From NCBI RefSeq assembly GCF_003478505.1, contig NZ_QUFI01000020.1, positions 1-57,617 on the forward strand: 57,617 nucleotides of DNA. The letters are read 5' to 3'. The notes beneath the pieces were generated by a model that searched no databases, had not been told where the DNA came from, and worked only from the letters and a program-made list of their open reading frames with translations. Positions 28,507 through 37,277 of this stretch are shown piece after piece. Position 1 is the first letter of the stretch; the number at the start of each line of letters is the position of its first letter. The DNA comes from Clostridium sp. AF27-2AA (GTDB lineage: Bacteria > Bacillota > Clostridia > Lachnospirales > Lachnospiraceae). The position numbers and the translations under genes were made by a program.

Positions 28507-29424
28507 ATGAAAAAGAGCATGAAAAAAGTAACTGCCATGACCATGGCCGCTATGATGGCCGCACTGTTAGGCGGATGTGGTTCCTCAGCATCTGAGACCA
28601 CCGCTGCAGCAACCACCGCAAAGGCAGAAGAAACCACTGCAGCAGCCTCCGAAGCAGCAGCAGATACTACCGCTGCTTCCAGTGATGTCAGCGCAGATGT
28701 TCAGAAGATCGTTGACCGCGGCGTTTTAAAAGTAGGATGCAAATCGGATGTTCCAAACTTCTCCCTTCAGAACACCGCAACCGGTGAATATGAGGGCTTT
28801 GAGGATGACCTGGCTTACAACATTGCAGGTGAGATCTTCGGATGCACTCCGGAGGAAGCGAAAGATAAAAAGCTGGTAGAATTCCAGGGTGTTACCGCAA
28901 AGACCAGAGGACCGCTTCTGGAGAACGGCGAGATTGACCTGGTTATCGCAACCTTCACCATTACCGATGAAAGAAAAGAAACCTACAACTTCTCCACACC
29001 GTATTACACGGACGCAGTTGGCCTTCTGGTAAACAACGATTCCGGAATCGAGTCCATTGAAGACCTGGATGGCAAGATCATCGGTGTTGCACAGTCCTCC
29101 ACCACCAAGGACGGCTTCAAAGCCTATGTAGAGGAAAAAGGCCTCAACGTAAATCCGGAATTCCAGGAGTTTGACGGCTACCCGGCACTAGCTCAGGCAC
29201 TGGCTACCAAGCAGATTGACTGCTTCTCTGTAGACCGCGCGATCCTTTCCGGTTATGTAAATGATTCCAACCACATTCTGGATGACCGCTTCAGCGAGCA
29301 GGAATACGGCGTTGCATCTGCCAAAGAGAATACCGGTCTTGCTGAGCTGGTAGATGAGAAGGTAACTTCCATGATCTCTGATGGTTCCATGAAAGCACTG
29401 CAGGAACAGTGGAACTTACAGTAA
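28507..29424 (+). CDS. Amino-acid-binding lipoprotein of the ABC transporter (glutamate/aspartate type)
   Basis: 305-aa extracellular binding protein. It has a lipoprotein signal ending in LLGGCGSS, then an Ala/Thr/Glu-rich flexible linker of about 40 residues. The SBP-3 domain includes FEDDLAYNIAGEIFG, ATFTITDERKETYNFSTPYY and SVDRAILSGYV. The ITDERK...FSTPYY stretch resembles glutamate/aspartate binders, so acidic amino acids are the likely substrate. The start at 28507 follows AGGAGG by nine bases. Confidence 0.93.
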   Translation: MKKSMKKVTAMTMAAMMAALLGGCGSSASETTAAATTAKAEETTAAASEAAADTTAASSDVSADVQKIVDRGVLKVGCKSDVPNFSLQNTATGEYEGFEDDLAYNIAGEIFGCTPEEAKDKKLVEFQGVTAKTRGPLLENGEIDLVIATFTITDERKETYNFSTPYYTDAVGLLVNNDSGIESIEDLDGKIIGVAQSSTTKDGFKAYVEEKGLNVNPEFQEFDGYPALAQALATKQIDCFSVDRAILSGYVNDSNHILDDRFSEQEYGVASAKENTGLAELVDEKVTSMISDGSMKALQEQWNLQ

Positions 29425-29459
29425 TACAACGCAAGACAATCTAAAAATCCAGTATGGAG

Positions 29460-29488
29460 GAGAACGCGTCACTGGCGCGTTCTCTGAT
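29460..29488 (+). terminator. Intra-operon hairpin after the binding-protein gene
   Basis: A perfect 9-bp stem, GAGAACGCG/CGCGTTCTC, with a 7-base loop is followed by TGATTTTAT. A weak terminator or 3'-end stabiliser here would make the binding protein more abundant than the permeases, as is common for such operons. Confidence 0.6.
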
Positions 29489-29514
29489 TTTATAAAAATC
29501 TGATACAGCAAAGG

Positions 29515-30255
29515 ATGATGAGTATTATGATCAAAGGTCTCTTAGAAGGAAAACGATGGGCCGCGCTTTGGAAAGCGCTCCCTGAATATTATGTGCCGGG
29601 ATTTATCATGACTCTGAAGATTTCCATCGTCGGCCTTCTGGTCGCATTGCTCCTGGGAATTGTGTTCGGTACATTTTCTACAATGAAATTTAAACCCGCA
29701 AAAATCCTCGCACGTATTTACGTGGAGTTTCTGCAGAACACACCGCTGGCACTGCAGATCCTGTTTTACTACTCCGTGCTTCCACTCCTCTTTTCCAATT
29801 CCGGCTTTCGTATCCCAAAGTTTGTTCTGGGTGTTATCGGGGTTGGGGTATACCATGGAGCTTACATCGCAGAGGTTATCCGTACCGGTATCGAGGCTGT
29901 GCCGAAGGGACAGTCGGAAGCCGCCGCTTCCCAGGGCTTTTCGTATCTGGAGACCATGTACTACATCATTCTTCCCCAGACGATCCGCATCATCATGCCA
30001 CCGCTGGCAAACCAGGCACTGAACCTGGTAAAGAACACCTCCATCCTGGCCATGGTAGCCGGAATGGATCTGATGTACTACACCGACTCCTGGGGTGCTG
30101 ACCGCGGATACTTTGCCCAGGCATATTTCACCAGCGCGCTGCTGTATTTTATCATCTGCTTCCCGCTGGCCCGCCTTGGACGTTACCTGGAGATCCGTTC
30201 CATGCGTCTTCCGGCGCCGAAAAAAATCGTGATTAAGGAGGATGGCTTATGTTAG
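29515..30255 (+). CDS. Amino-acid ABC transporter permease (GluC-type)
   Basis: 246-aa inner-membrane permease of the HisM/GltK family with about five membrane segments. It has FIMTLKISIVGLLVALLLGI and the EAA loop EAVPKGQSEAAASQGFSYLE. Start uncertain: ATG codons at 29515, 29518 and 29527 are all in frame. The AAAGGATG site gives the most usual spacing for 29527, which would yield MIKGLLEGKRW. The next gene overlaps the stop by seven bases. Confidence 0.93.
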   Translation: MMSIMIKGLLEGKRWAALWKALPEYYVPGFIMTLKISIVGLLVALLLGIVFGTFSTMKFKPAKILARIYVEFLQNTPLALQILFYYSVLPLLFSNSGFRIPKFVLGVIGVGVYHGAYIAEVIRTGIEAVPKGQSEAAASQGFSYLETMYYIILPQTIRIIMPPLANQALNLVKNTSILAMVAGMDLMYYTDSWGADRGYFAQAYFTSALLYFIICFPLARLGRYLEIRSMRLPAPKKIVIKEDGLC

Positions 30256-30911
30256 CTTTGTTTTATCAGATTTTCACCTTTGCCAATGTCACTTTTATGC
30301 TGAAGGGTCTTGCCATGTCCGTCGCCATCGCAGTACTGGCCACCGTTATCAGCATGTTTTTCGGCACCATCCTGGCGCTGATCCGCACCTACGCGAACGG
30401 ACCGTTCCAATGGGCTTCTGCCCTTGTTGCTGTATACACGGAATTCTTCCGCTGCACGCCAAACCTGCTGTGGATTCTCTGGATCTATTTCACCATCAAG
30501 GGAAATAAGATCGCAGTTTCCGTGTTCGCCATCTCCCTGTTCACCTCCGCTGTCATGGCTGAGATCTTCCGCGGCGGCTTAAACTCCATCCCGAAGGGAC
30601 AGTTTGAGGCAGCCCAGTCCCAGGGCTTCTCTTTCCTGCAGACGTTGTGGTACATCGTCCTTCCACAGACCTACAAGAAAGTCATCCCGGCGCTGCTCAG
30701 CCAGGTCATCACCATCATCAAGGATACTTCCTTCCTGAAGATGGTAGATGTAGCCGAATTCATGCGTAACTGTGCCATTGTCATGGGCAGCATCTACGAT
30801 GTCCGCGGCATGATCATGCTGCTGGCCTTTGAGGCAATCTGCTATTTTGTGATCTGCTTCACGCTCAGCTGTGTTGTCAGAGGATATCAGAAAACCATTG
30901 TGACCGCTTAA
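30249..30911 (+). CDS. Amino-acid ABC transporter permease (GluD-type)
   Basis: 220 aa, the partner permease. It has LKGLAMSVAIAVLATVISMF and the EAA loop NSIPKGQFEAAQSQGFSFLQ, followed by LPQTYKKVIPALLSQVITII. AAGGAGG lies inside the end of the previous gene, so translation is coupled. Together with the genes at 27749, 28507 and 29515 it completes the importer. Confidence 0.94.
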   Translation: MLALFYQIFTFANVTFMLKGLAMSVAIAVLATVISMFFGTILALIRTYANGPFQWASALVAVYTEFFRCTPNLLWILWIYFTIKGNKIAVSVFAISLFTSAVMAEIFRGGLNSIPKGQFEAAQSQGFSFLQTLWYIVLPQTYKKVIPALLSQVITIIKDTSFLKMVDVAEFMRNCAIVMGSIYDVRGMIMLLAFEAICYFVICFTLSCVVRGYQKTIVTA

Positions 30912-30924
30912 GGAGGGCTGATTC

Positions 30925-31518
30925 ATGGATAAATATATCATCACCATTACGAGGGAATTCGGAAGCCTGGGCCGTCCCATTGCCCATGCTCTCTCTCAGA
31001 AGCTTGGCATTGAATACTATGACCGGGATATCGTGGATGAGGTTGCAAAGCAGTTAAACCTGCCGGTCTCCCAGATCAGCGACGCAGAGGAAAGCTCCCA
31101 CAACCACTTCTTCGCCCACATGTTTCCCCTGGGCACCGACAAACAATACATCCAGGATATGATCTTTGATGTTCAGAAAGACATCATTCTGGATCTGGCC
31201 CGGAAATCCAGCTGCATCATCGTGGGCCGCTGCTCCGATTTCCTGCTGCAGAATGAACCGAATGTTCTGAACATCTTCATCTACGCGCCTTACAAGGCAC
31301 GGCTGGAAAACTGCGTGAATGCGCTGGAAATGTCCGAAGAGGATGCTAAACGCACCATCATGAAAGTCGACAAAGCACGATGTGCCTACCACAAACGCTA
31401 CGCAGGATACTCCCCCTCCGACCCGCTGCACAAGCACCTGATGATCGATTCCTCCCTGCTCGGCGTAGAAGGAACCGCAGATCTGATTGCGGAGGTAGTA
31501 CGGCGGAAGTTTCATTAA
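30925..31518 (+). CDS. Cytidylate kinase-like protein
   Basis: 197 aa of the cytidylate-kinase-like family. It begins MDKYIITITREFGSLGRPIA, a divergent P-loop position, then YYDRDIVDEVAKQLNLPVSQ, IIVGRCSDFLLQ and RTIMKVDKARCAYHKRYAGY. Members are small P-loop NTPases found beside unrelated genes; the true substrate is not known. It starts 14 bases after the permease with GGAGG, so it belongs to the ABC operon, whose link to a kinase is unexplained. Confidence 0.85.
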   Translation: MDKYIITITREFGSLGRPIAHALSQKLGIEYYDRDIVDEVAKQLNLPVSQISDAEESSHNHFFAHMFPLGTDKQYIQDMIFDVQKDIILDLARKSSCIIVGRCSDFLLQNEPNVLNIFIYAPYKARLENCVNALEMSEEDAKRTIMKVDKARCAYHKRYAGYSPSDPLHKHLMIDSSLLGVEGTADLIAEVVRRKFH

Positions 31519-31531
31519 AATTGCAATTAAA

Positions 31532-31905
31532 AGCAATAGCAATAAAGGTCCGAAGCCGGGAATGCCGGGATAACCGGCTTCTGCTGTATTGCTCCCGCTA
31601 AGAGAGAAATAAAATCAGCCAGAACGGTACTGATAAAAGCCTGGAATTTCAGCTTTTTACCAGTAGCATTCTGGCTGTGTTTTTTATTACCGTAGAATAG
31701 CAGGAAAGCAGAAGCAGGGCGGGGGGGTATCCTGCGTAGCATAAATAGAAGTGCAACGTATCCGGCTATGTGGCGACTGACGTTTTCGGGAGGCGGACGA
31801 TCAGTCCGACTATCCGCAAACGGCTGTCAGCCACATCGTCCGAACACGGCACTTCTATTTTGCGCAGCGGGATACCACCCCGGCCTGCTTCGGACCTTTC
31901 ATGAA
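31532..31905. mobile_element. MITE-like palindromic element (no ORF)
   Basis: Fills the 400-bp gap between the convergent genes at 31518 and 31919. Exact 13-bp terminal inverted repeats, AAAGGTCCGAAGC, lie at 31544-31556 and (inverted) 31887-31899. Inside are a 25-bp imperfect hairpin (31616-31677) and a near-palindrome of about 185 bp (31709-31894), whose arms share GGTATCC, AATAGAAGTGC and GTGGC. Both the left end and the right arm recur after putP at 57535-57617. I see no transposase and no clear target duplication. Confidence 0.72.
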
Positions 31906-31918
31906 TATTCTTAAATTT

Positions 31919-32227
31919 TTATATTAATTCATACCCCATCCGAAGCATGATGGCTGCGTCTTCCGTCACTTCATCGCTGTCGAACCAGGTGTAGTTGCGA
32001 ACGATTTCGGACAGGTTTCCGCCTTCCGCGTCGTAGACCTGCTGCGGGATGCCCTCAATGAGCTTTCCCAGGTTGTCTCCCGCTTTCACCTCCGGCATGG
32101 GCTGGCCTGCTTTTTTGTACAGCATGCCGATGGCACATGTTACTTCACAGGTATTGATAAGCCGGGACGGCGGAGTGAACAGGGTTGATTTCAGTTTTAC
32201 AGACTGAACGGTCAGTTCATAGACCAT
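31919..32227 (-). CDS. Small conserved-looking protein linked to the molybdoenzyme
   Basis: 102 aa, not recognised. It begins MVYELTVQSVKLKSTLFTPP, has two close cysteines (NTCEVTCAIGML) and an acidic C-terminal half ending EDAAIMLRMGYELI. No membrane segment or signal peptide is visible. A strong site, GGAGGTGAT, lies inside the end of the oxidoreductase gene and the two overlap by 11 bases, so the products are probably made together. It could be an accessory or chaperone-like subunit, but it does not look like TorD/DmsD, which are about twice as long. Confidence 0.75.
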   Translation of the reverse strand: MVYELTVQSVKLKSTLFTPPSRLINTCEVTCAIGMLYKKAGQPMPEVKAGDNLGKLIEGIPQQVYDAEGGNLSEIVRNYTWFDSDEVTEDAAIMLRMGYELI

Positions 32228-34532
32228 AACGGATCACCTCCACAAGGTTCGTATGCTGCCCGTTACCCCGGGCGTAAGGGGTCGGGTGCTGGGATGTCAG
32301 CACGTTAATGGAACCGGCAGTGTCGGTTCCGTTTTTGTCTGGCCGGTACCATGCGCCCTGGGAGATGGCGGTCACGCCCGGCATGATCCGGTCAGTGACG
32401 CGCACCGGCATCCGGATCCGTCCCCGGTCATTGAATACCTCTGCCAGATCCCCGTCTTTTAGATTCCGGGCTGCAGCATCCGCTGGGTTCATCCACAGAG
32501 TCTGAGGATCCAGCCTGTGCATGTCCTGGTTATTGTCGTGGATACTGTGACAGCGCCGCTTGGTGTGCCAGCCAGTCAGCTGCAGCGGATACTTTTCTGC
32601 CAAAGGATCCTGCGCTCCCTCCACCGGCGGAACGTAGCGCGGAATGGCCGGCATAAATTCTTTAAACTCGGTCCGGTAGACCTTCTCAGAAAAAATCTCA
32701 ATCTTTCCGCTCTTTGTAGGAAACGGATGCGTTTCCGGATCGCGGCATTCTTCTTTGAAAGCAGGCCGAATTGGCTGCTTCTGATAATGGAACAGCGCCT
32801 GCTTCTTAAAAATCTCATAATCCGGCAGTTCTGTTTCTGTTTTTTTCAGCTCTTTATATAAATATTCCAGCCACTCCGACGCGGTACGGCCACAGGTAAA
32901 CTGCTCTTTTAATCCCAGGCGGTCTGCCACCTCGGAAAACCAGTCATACTCAAACCGCCCTTCGTAAAGCGGCTCGATCACCTTGTTGTTGAAGCCCAGG
33001 AAATTGCCATACTGCCAGGGCATGGTGATATTCTCACACTCAAACATGGAAATGCCCGGAAGCAGGATGTCCGCGAACTTCGCGCTGGCTGTCATAAACA
33101 GATCACTGACCACAATGAACTCGCATTTACTCTCATCCCGCAGGAGTTCTGCCGTACGGTTGATGTCTCCGTGCTGGTTGATGAGACAGTTGCCAGCCAG
33201 ATTGAGAATCATCTTGATATCACTTTCCAGTGTGACTGGTTCTTCCGAGCCGTCAATCCACTGTACGCCGTCTAACTGGTTCATGGTATGTCCGTGCAGC
33301 ACGGCATCGGTCCACAAGTAAACCGGAATCTGCCGGTTGTAACGGTTTGACAGCTTTGGCCAGGATGGGTTTTTATGTTCCACCCAGTCTGCGGTGCCGC
33401 TGGCCCAGCCGCCGGAAATTCCCACATTGCCAGTCATGCAGGCAAGCAGAATGGCGCCCCGGGTGCTCTGCTCCCCGTTGGCATTGCGCTGCGGGCCGTA
33501 ACCCTGAATGAGCGCCGCGGGTTTTGCCAGGGCATAGCGTCTTGCCAGGCTGCGGATGGTATCTGCCGCTGTTCCGGTAATACGCTCTGCCCATTCCGGC
33601 GTTTTGGGTATCCCATCCTTCTCTCCATATATATAGGAAAGATAACATTCGGACGAATCTATGCCCTTCGGCATATGGGCCTTGTCAAAGCCGATACAGC
33701 AGCGATCCAGAAATTCCTGATCCTGCAGCCCTTCTTCCACAATCACCCACGCCATAGCGTCCATGAGCGCGCTGTCCGTGGCAGGACGGATCGGAATCCA
33801 CTCCGCATCCAGACGTACTGCCGTGTCATTCCTTCTCGGATCGATGACAATGATGGGAATGCCCTTCTTTTTTGCGCGCAGAAGCACATTCATGGTGACA
33901 CTGTCAAACTTGGTTTCTTCCGGGTTGTGCCCCCAGAGAATAATCAGATTGCTGTTTAACCAGTCTTCCGGATTATGACCGGTTTGGTTGGTGCCATACA
34001 TAATGTCCGTTGCCTGGCGGATGCAGGCCGTACTGTACGAATTGTAGTAATCCAGAAATCCGCCATCTAAATTCAGCAGGCGCTTAGCCATATTGTTTCC
34101 GCGGTTTAAAGCACTGATGCCCGTTGCATAATTTACATAACGAGACCCAACACCGTAGGTATCGCGGATGCGGATCCATTCGGAAGCGATGGTATCCACC
34201 GCCTCCGCCCAGCTGATGCGCGTAAACTTTCCTTCGCCGCGTTTTCCCACCCGCTTCATAGGATAACGCAGACGGTCTTCGCCAAGAAAAGTCTTATGGT
34301 AATTCAGGCCCCGCACGCATGCTGTCAGGGGAATTTCCCCCTCTGGCGCGTCACAGGGCCGCTCAGTACTTAAATGGTCAATCGTTCCGTCTTTCATGTG
34401 AACACAGATGACGCAGCGGCCGCCACAGTTATTCCGTCCGGTGGTGCGGATGACCTGTTCCCCACTGGCGCAGGCGGCATCCTGCTGTTTGCCGCTAATG
34501 CGGCCGACGTCCTGCTGCCCTTCTCTACACAT
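32217..34532 (-). CDS. Molybdopterin-dependent oxidoreductase, DMSO reductase family
   Basis: A catalytic subunit of the DmsA/BisC-like group, with WGHNPEETKFDSVTMNVLLR, VIDPRRNDTAVRLDAEWIPI, RGAILLACMTGNVGISGGWA and the C-terminal pterin domain (LTGWHTKRRCHSIHDNNQDM). The N-terminal iron-sulphur motif is odd: NNCGGRCVIC plus a later TACVRG, with Gly where DmsA has the first Cys. There is no twin-arginine signal, so it is probably cytoplasmic. No FeS or membrane subunit is nearby. ATGs at 34601, 34580 and 34532 are in frame. I chose 34532, which overlaps the upstream gene by only 8 bases; the site there is weak. Confidence 0.87.
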   Translation of the reverse strand: MCREGQQDVGRISGKQQDAACASGEQVIRTTGRNNCGGRCVICVHMKDGTIDHLSTERPCDAPEGEIPLTACVRGLNYHKTFLGEDRLRYPMKRVGKRGEGKFTRISWAEAVDTIASEWIRIRDTYGVGSRYVNYATGISALNRGNNMAKRLLNLDGGFLDYYNSYSTACIRQATDIMYGTNQTGHNPEDWLNSNLIILWGHNPEETKFDSVTMNVLLRAKKKGIPIIVIDPRRNDTAVRLDAEWIPIRPATDSALMDAMAWVIVEEGLQDQEFLDRCCIGFDKAHMPKGIDSSECYLSYIYGEKDGIPKTPEWAERITGTAADTIRSLARRYALAKPAALIQGYGPQRNANGEQSTRGAILLACMTGNVGISGGWASGTADWVEHKNPSWPKLSNRYNRQIPVYLWTDAVLHGHTMNQLDGVQWIDGSEEPVTLESDIKMILNLAGNCLINQHGDINRTAELLRDESKCEFIVVSDLFMTASAKFADILLPGISMFECENITMPWQYGNFLGFNNKVIEPLYEGRFEYDWFSEVADRLGLKEQFTCGRTASEWLEYLYKELKKTETELPDYEIFKKQALFHYQKQPIRPAFKEECRDPETHPFPTKSGKIEIFSEKVYRTEFKEFMPAIPRYVPPVEGAQDPLAEKYPLQLTGWHTKRRCHSIHDNNQDMHRLDPQTLWMNPADAAARNLKDGDLAEVFNDRGRIRMPVRVTDRIMPGVTAISQGAWYRPDKNGTDTAGSINVLTSQHPTPYARGNGQHTNLVEVIRYGL

Positions 34533-35715
34533 GCTCACTTCTGCGGATTTTCCGTCTCCGGTCGTGTTCTGTTTTCTCATAGAAATGTTTCTTTTCCTCA
34601 TACATTTTTTCGTCCGCTTCTTTTAAAAGCGCATCCAGGGAATCGCACTCTTTTTTCCAGACTGCTCCACAGGAAAAGCTCACATGGTGCTGGCGCGCGT
34701 TCAGCCTCAGCTGGCTCATCAGGAATTCAAACTGCTGCTCCAGGATTCCCGGATAGATTACCACAAATTCATCACCGCCAATGCGGTAGGTATGCTCTGG
34801 AAATACAGCGACGATCTGCTGGGCAGCCCGCCGGATAAAGGAATCTCCAGCTTCATGGCCCTGCTCATCATTCACTTTTTTCAATCCGTTTAAATCAATA
34901 TACACAACACCAATATTCTCAAACTTCTGCCCCCGGTAGCCTTCCATAAAGCGGATGTAGCAGTTGCGGTTATAAAGGTTGGTCAGCATATCCCGGTAGC
35001 TTAAATACTGCAGCTGCTCCTGACGGCTCCTGGTTTCCAGACGGTTCATGATAAAAAACTGGATGGAGGACAACAGTTCAAAATCACGGTAATGCTCCCG
35101 CGGATTGTCCACACCAAAAAATCCGGTCACTACTCCGTTCTTTTTAAAGGGTACCGCGATCAGGCTGTTGATGTTCTGTGCTTTCAGCACTTCATAGGCC
35201 CGGGCATCTTCCTTCTCTTTTTCCCGGTCCAAATCCGAAATATAGAACATTCTGCGCTCATGGAACATATCAATCCAGGTTTGAATAATCTGGATCGGGA
35301 CATCGCGGAGGTTCTCTATTTCCTTTGTCACTCCCGCTGCCGCATACTCATATGTATTGTGGACCAGCTTTTCCTCATAATCCATTTCAAAGATGTATGT
35401 CCGGTCGCCCTGGAAATATTCCGTAACAATTTTTAACAGGTTGTTGATGGCCTGATCTACATCCTCATGGGAAGAAAGCTCCGTGACGCACTGGATCAGG
35501 ACTGTGCTTCGCTCCAGTTCCATAACTGTGTCCGCCCGGCTTTTTGTAAGCTGGCGCATGGTCCATACATTCCACAGGAAATAGCACAGCAGCAGAAAAA
35601 GTACTGCCCTGTTTCTATCTTCTACATTCTGATACATGATCAGCGCAACGATTATCGTCATGATAATCATAAGCAGGAGCTGCGTTGTTTTTCCAGTCTT
35701 ATTTTTCATGGTCAT
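34525..35715 (-). CDS. Membrane-anchored GAF-GGDEF protein (diguanylate cyclase)
   Basis: 396 aa. Two hydrophobic segments lie at about residues 12-50. A GAF-like domain spans ~70-225 (GDRTYIFEMDYEEKLVHNTY, then LIAVPFKKNGVVTGFFGVDN) and a GGDEF domain ~240-380. The active-site motif RIGGDEFVV is intact and DLNGLKKVNDEQGHEAGD supports catalysis. The RxxD inhibitory site is absent from its usual place (VFPE instead). It probably makes cyclic-di-GMP in response to a ligand or redox cue. It overlaps the downstream oxidoreductase gene. No EAL or HD-GYP partner is nearby. Confidence 0.92.
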   Translation of the reverse strand: MTMKNKTGKTTQLLLMIIMTIIVALIMYQNVEDRNRAVLFLLLCYFLWNVWTMRQLTKSRADTVMELERSTVLIQCVTELSSHEDVDQAINNLLKIVTEYFQGDRTYIFEMDYEEKLVHNTYEYAAAGVTKEIENLRDVPIQIIQTWIDMFHERRMFYISDLDREKEKEDARAYEVLKAQNINSLIAVPFKKNGVVTGFFGVDNPREHYRDFELLSSIQFFIMNRLETRSRQEQLQYLSYRDMLTNLYNRNCYIRFMEGYRGQKFENIGVVYIDLNGLKKVNDEQGHEAGDSFIRRAAQQIVAVFPEHTYRIGGDEFVVIYPGILEQQFEFLMSQLRLNARQHHVSFSCGAVWKKECDSLDALLKEADEKMYEEKKHFYEKTEHDRRRKIRRSEHV

Positions 35716-35822
35716 TCTTCTTTCAATATCCGGTCAGGCCGATTCTCTCAAAGGTATATGAACCTATACTACCACAATTATTCCGGCTTTTCCATGAAAA
35801 GAAATGTAAAACTTGGGCATAA

Positions 35823-35849
35823 GAAAAAACTCCGCGCCGGAATTTTTTC
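35823..35849 (-). terminator. Terminator of the cysteine desulfidase gene
   Basis: The minus strand has a short stem, TTCCG/CGGA, flanked by A-run and T6 tracts, about 36 bases past the stop. Short but with a good T-run. Confidence 0.6.
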
Positions 35850-35884
35850 TGGCTCAGAGCTTTTCTTAAAAAACACGGGTTCTT

Positions 35885-37162
35885 TTATTCTCCGATCATG
35901 ATCTTGATGATCTCGTCGTTGGTTTCTTTCATGCCTTCTTTTCCAAGACGGCCGACATTCTGCAGGGTATTCTCAACGCCCTTGGAAACAATACCATCTC
36001 CACCACGGAACTGCTGGCCGCGGATGTACATGTTGTAGCCGAGGATTCCCGCATCAACCGCAGACGCGATCTTTGCAGCACAGGATGCCTTCGCTCCATC
36101 ACAGACAATACCAGAAACAATTGCCAGCGCATTGACCACCGTGTGTTCTACTTCTTTCAGGCCGCCGCCGCAAAGGTATGCGATTCCGGCACCTGCTCCG
36201 GCACCTGCTCCTACTGCTCCGCAGTAAGCAGACAGACGGCCGATCGGGGTCTTTACATGAATGGTAGTCAGATTGGCAAGCGTCAGGGCGCGGTAGCGCA
36301 TCTCATCACTGACGCCAAGTTCTTTTGCGTAAACAATGACCGGAACCGAAGTGGTGATGCCCTGGTTGCCGCTTCCGGAGTTGATCACTACCGGCATCTC
36401 ACAGCCGTTCATGCGGGCATCAGAACCAGCTGCTGCCATGGCTTTTGCTCTCACACGGACATCGTCCCCGTCCATATCCAGAAGTACTTTTCCGATATTT
36501 GCGCCGTAATCATTCTTTAATCCTTCTTCCGCAATAGCCACATTGCATGCAATCTGCTGATCCAGAAGCTCTTTGACATCGTTGATATCCACCGTTGTCG
36601 CGAAATCCCAGATATGCTCCATGTCAAGCAGCGTGCGGTCTGTCAGGCCATCCTCACTGTCATCGGAAACCGCCTCACTGCGCAGAACCTCCCCGTTCTT
36701 TTCGATGAGAACAATATTGGTATGGTAATTCGCAATGCGCACCTTCGCGTAGGACTCACCATGGTATACGGTTACAATAATATCGAAGGTGCAGCCGCCC
36801 GCAAGATGCTCAATCTCAATCGGCACCTCTTTCATAAACTGCTTCATCTGCTGAATCTGCTCCGAACTAACCTGGGCAATGACCTCCAGCTTTTTATCCG
36901 GGTCACCTGCCACAATACCTGCAGTCACTGCCGCATTGATGCCCTTTAAGTGACCGGTATTCGGCACGATCACGGATTTTACATTCTTAATGATGCTGCC
37001 ACTGGCCTCAACCTTCACTTTATCCGGCTGTTCTCCCAGCGTTTTTTTTGCAACTGCGCCTGCATAGGCCAGCGCGATCGGTTCGGTACATCCCATAGCC
37101 GGGATCAGTTCTTCTTTCAGGATCTGGATATATGCCTGATAACGCGGATCTGACTTTTCCAT
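35885..37162 (-). CDS. L-cysteine desulfidase family protein (UPF0597/CdsB-like)
   Basis: 425 aa of the serine dehydratase alpha-like/UPF0597 family, whose characterised members are oxygen-sensitive FeS enzymes that turn L-cysteine into H2S, ammonia and pyruvate. Motifs are ELIPAMGCTEPIALAYAGAV, NTGHLKGINAAVTAGIVAG, VINSGSGNQGITTSVPVIVY and GIVCDGAKASCAAKIASAVD; the conserved cysteines are candidate cluster ligands. The start at 37162 has AAAGGTGAT. A divergent LysR gene and a palindrome lie upstream, so the gene is probably regulated by that protein. Confidence 0.88.
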   Translation of the reverse strand: MEKSDPRYQAYIQILKEELIPAMGCTEPIALAYAGAVAKKTLGEQPDKVKVEASGSIIKNVKSVIVPNTGHLKGINAAVTAGIVAGDPDKKLEVIAQVSSEQIQQMKQFMKEVPIEIEHLAGGCTFDIIVTVYHGESYAKVRIANYHTNIVLIEKNGEVLRSEAVSDDSEDGLTDRTLLDMEHIWDFATTVDINDVKELLDQQIACNVAIAEEGLKNDYGANIGKVLLDMDGDDVRVRAKAMAAAGSDARMNGCEMPVVINSGSGNQGITTSVPVIVYAKELGVSDEMRYRALTLANLTTIHVKTPIGRLSAYCGAVGAGAGAGAGIAYLCGGGLKEVEHTVVNALAIVSGIVCDGAKASCAAKIASAVDAGILGYNMYIRGQQFRGGDGIVSKGVENTLQNVGRLGKEGMKETNDEIIKIMIGE

Positions 37163-37260
37163 CTCATTATCACCTTTCTTTTGTTTATGGCTACTCATAT
37201 TGATCAGATATGAAGGCCATCCGGATTCATCATTACGGCTTGCCTTGTTGATAAATTTAC

Positions 37261-37277
37261 TGTAACATATAGTTACA
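37261..37277. promoter_or_regulatory. Candidate LysR operator between desulfidase and regulator
   Basis: A perfect palindrome, TGTAAC-ATATA-GTTACA, lies in the 182-bp divergent region, with half-site echoes (TTACTGTAAC, AATGTAA) next to it. The layout and AT-rich dyad suit a LysR-type binding site. Confidence 0.6.

Noticed and set aside
28657..28680. Ala/Thr/Glu-rich repeats in the binding-protein genes as a tandem DNA repeat
   Set aside because: They encode the flexible linker after the lipoprotein cysteine, a normal feature of these proteins, and codons vary.
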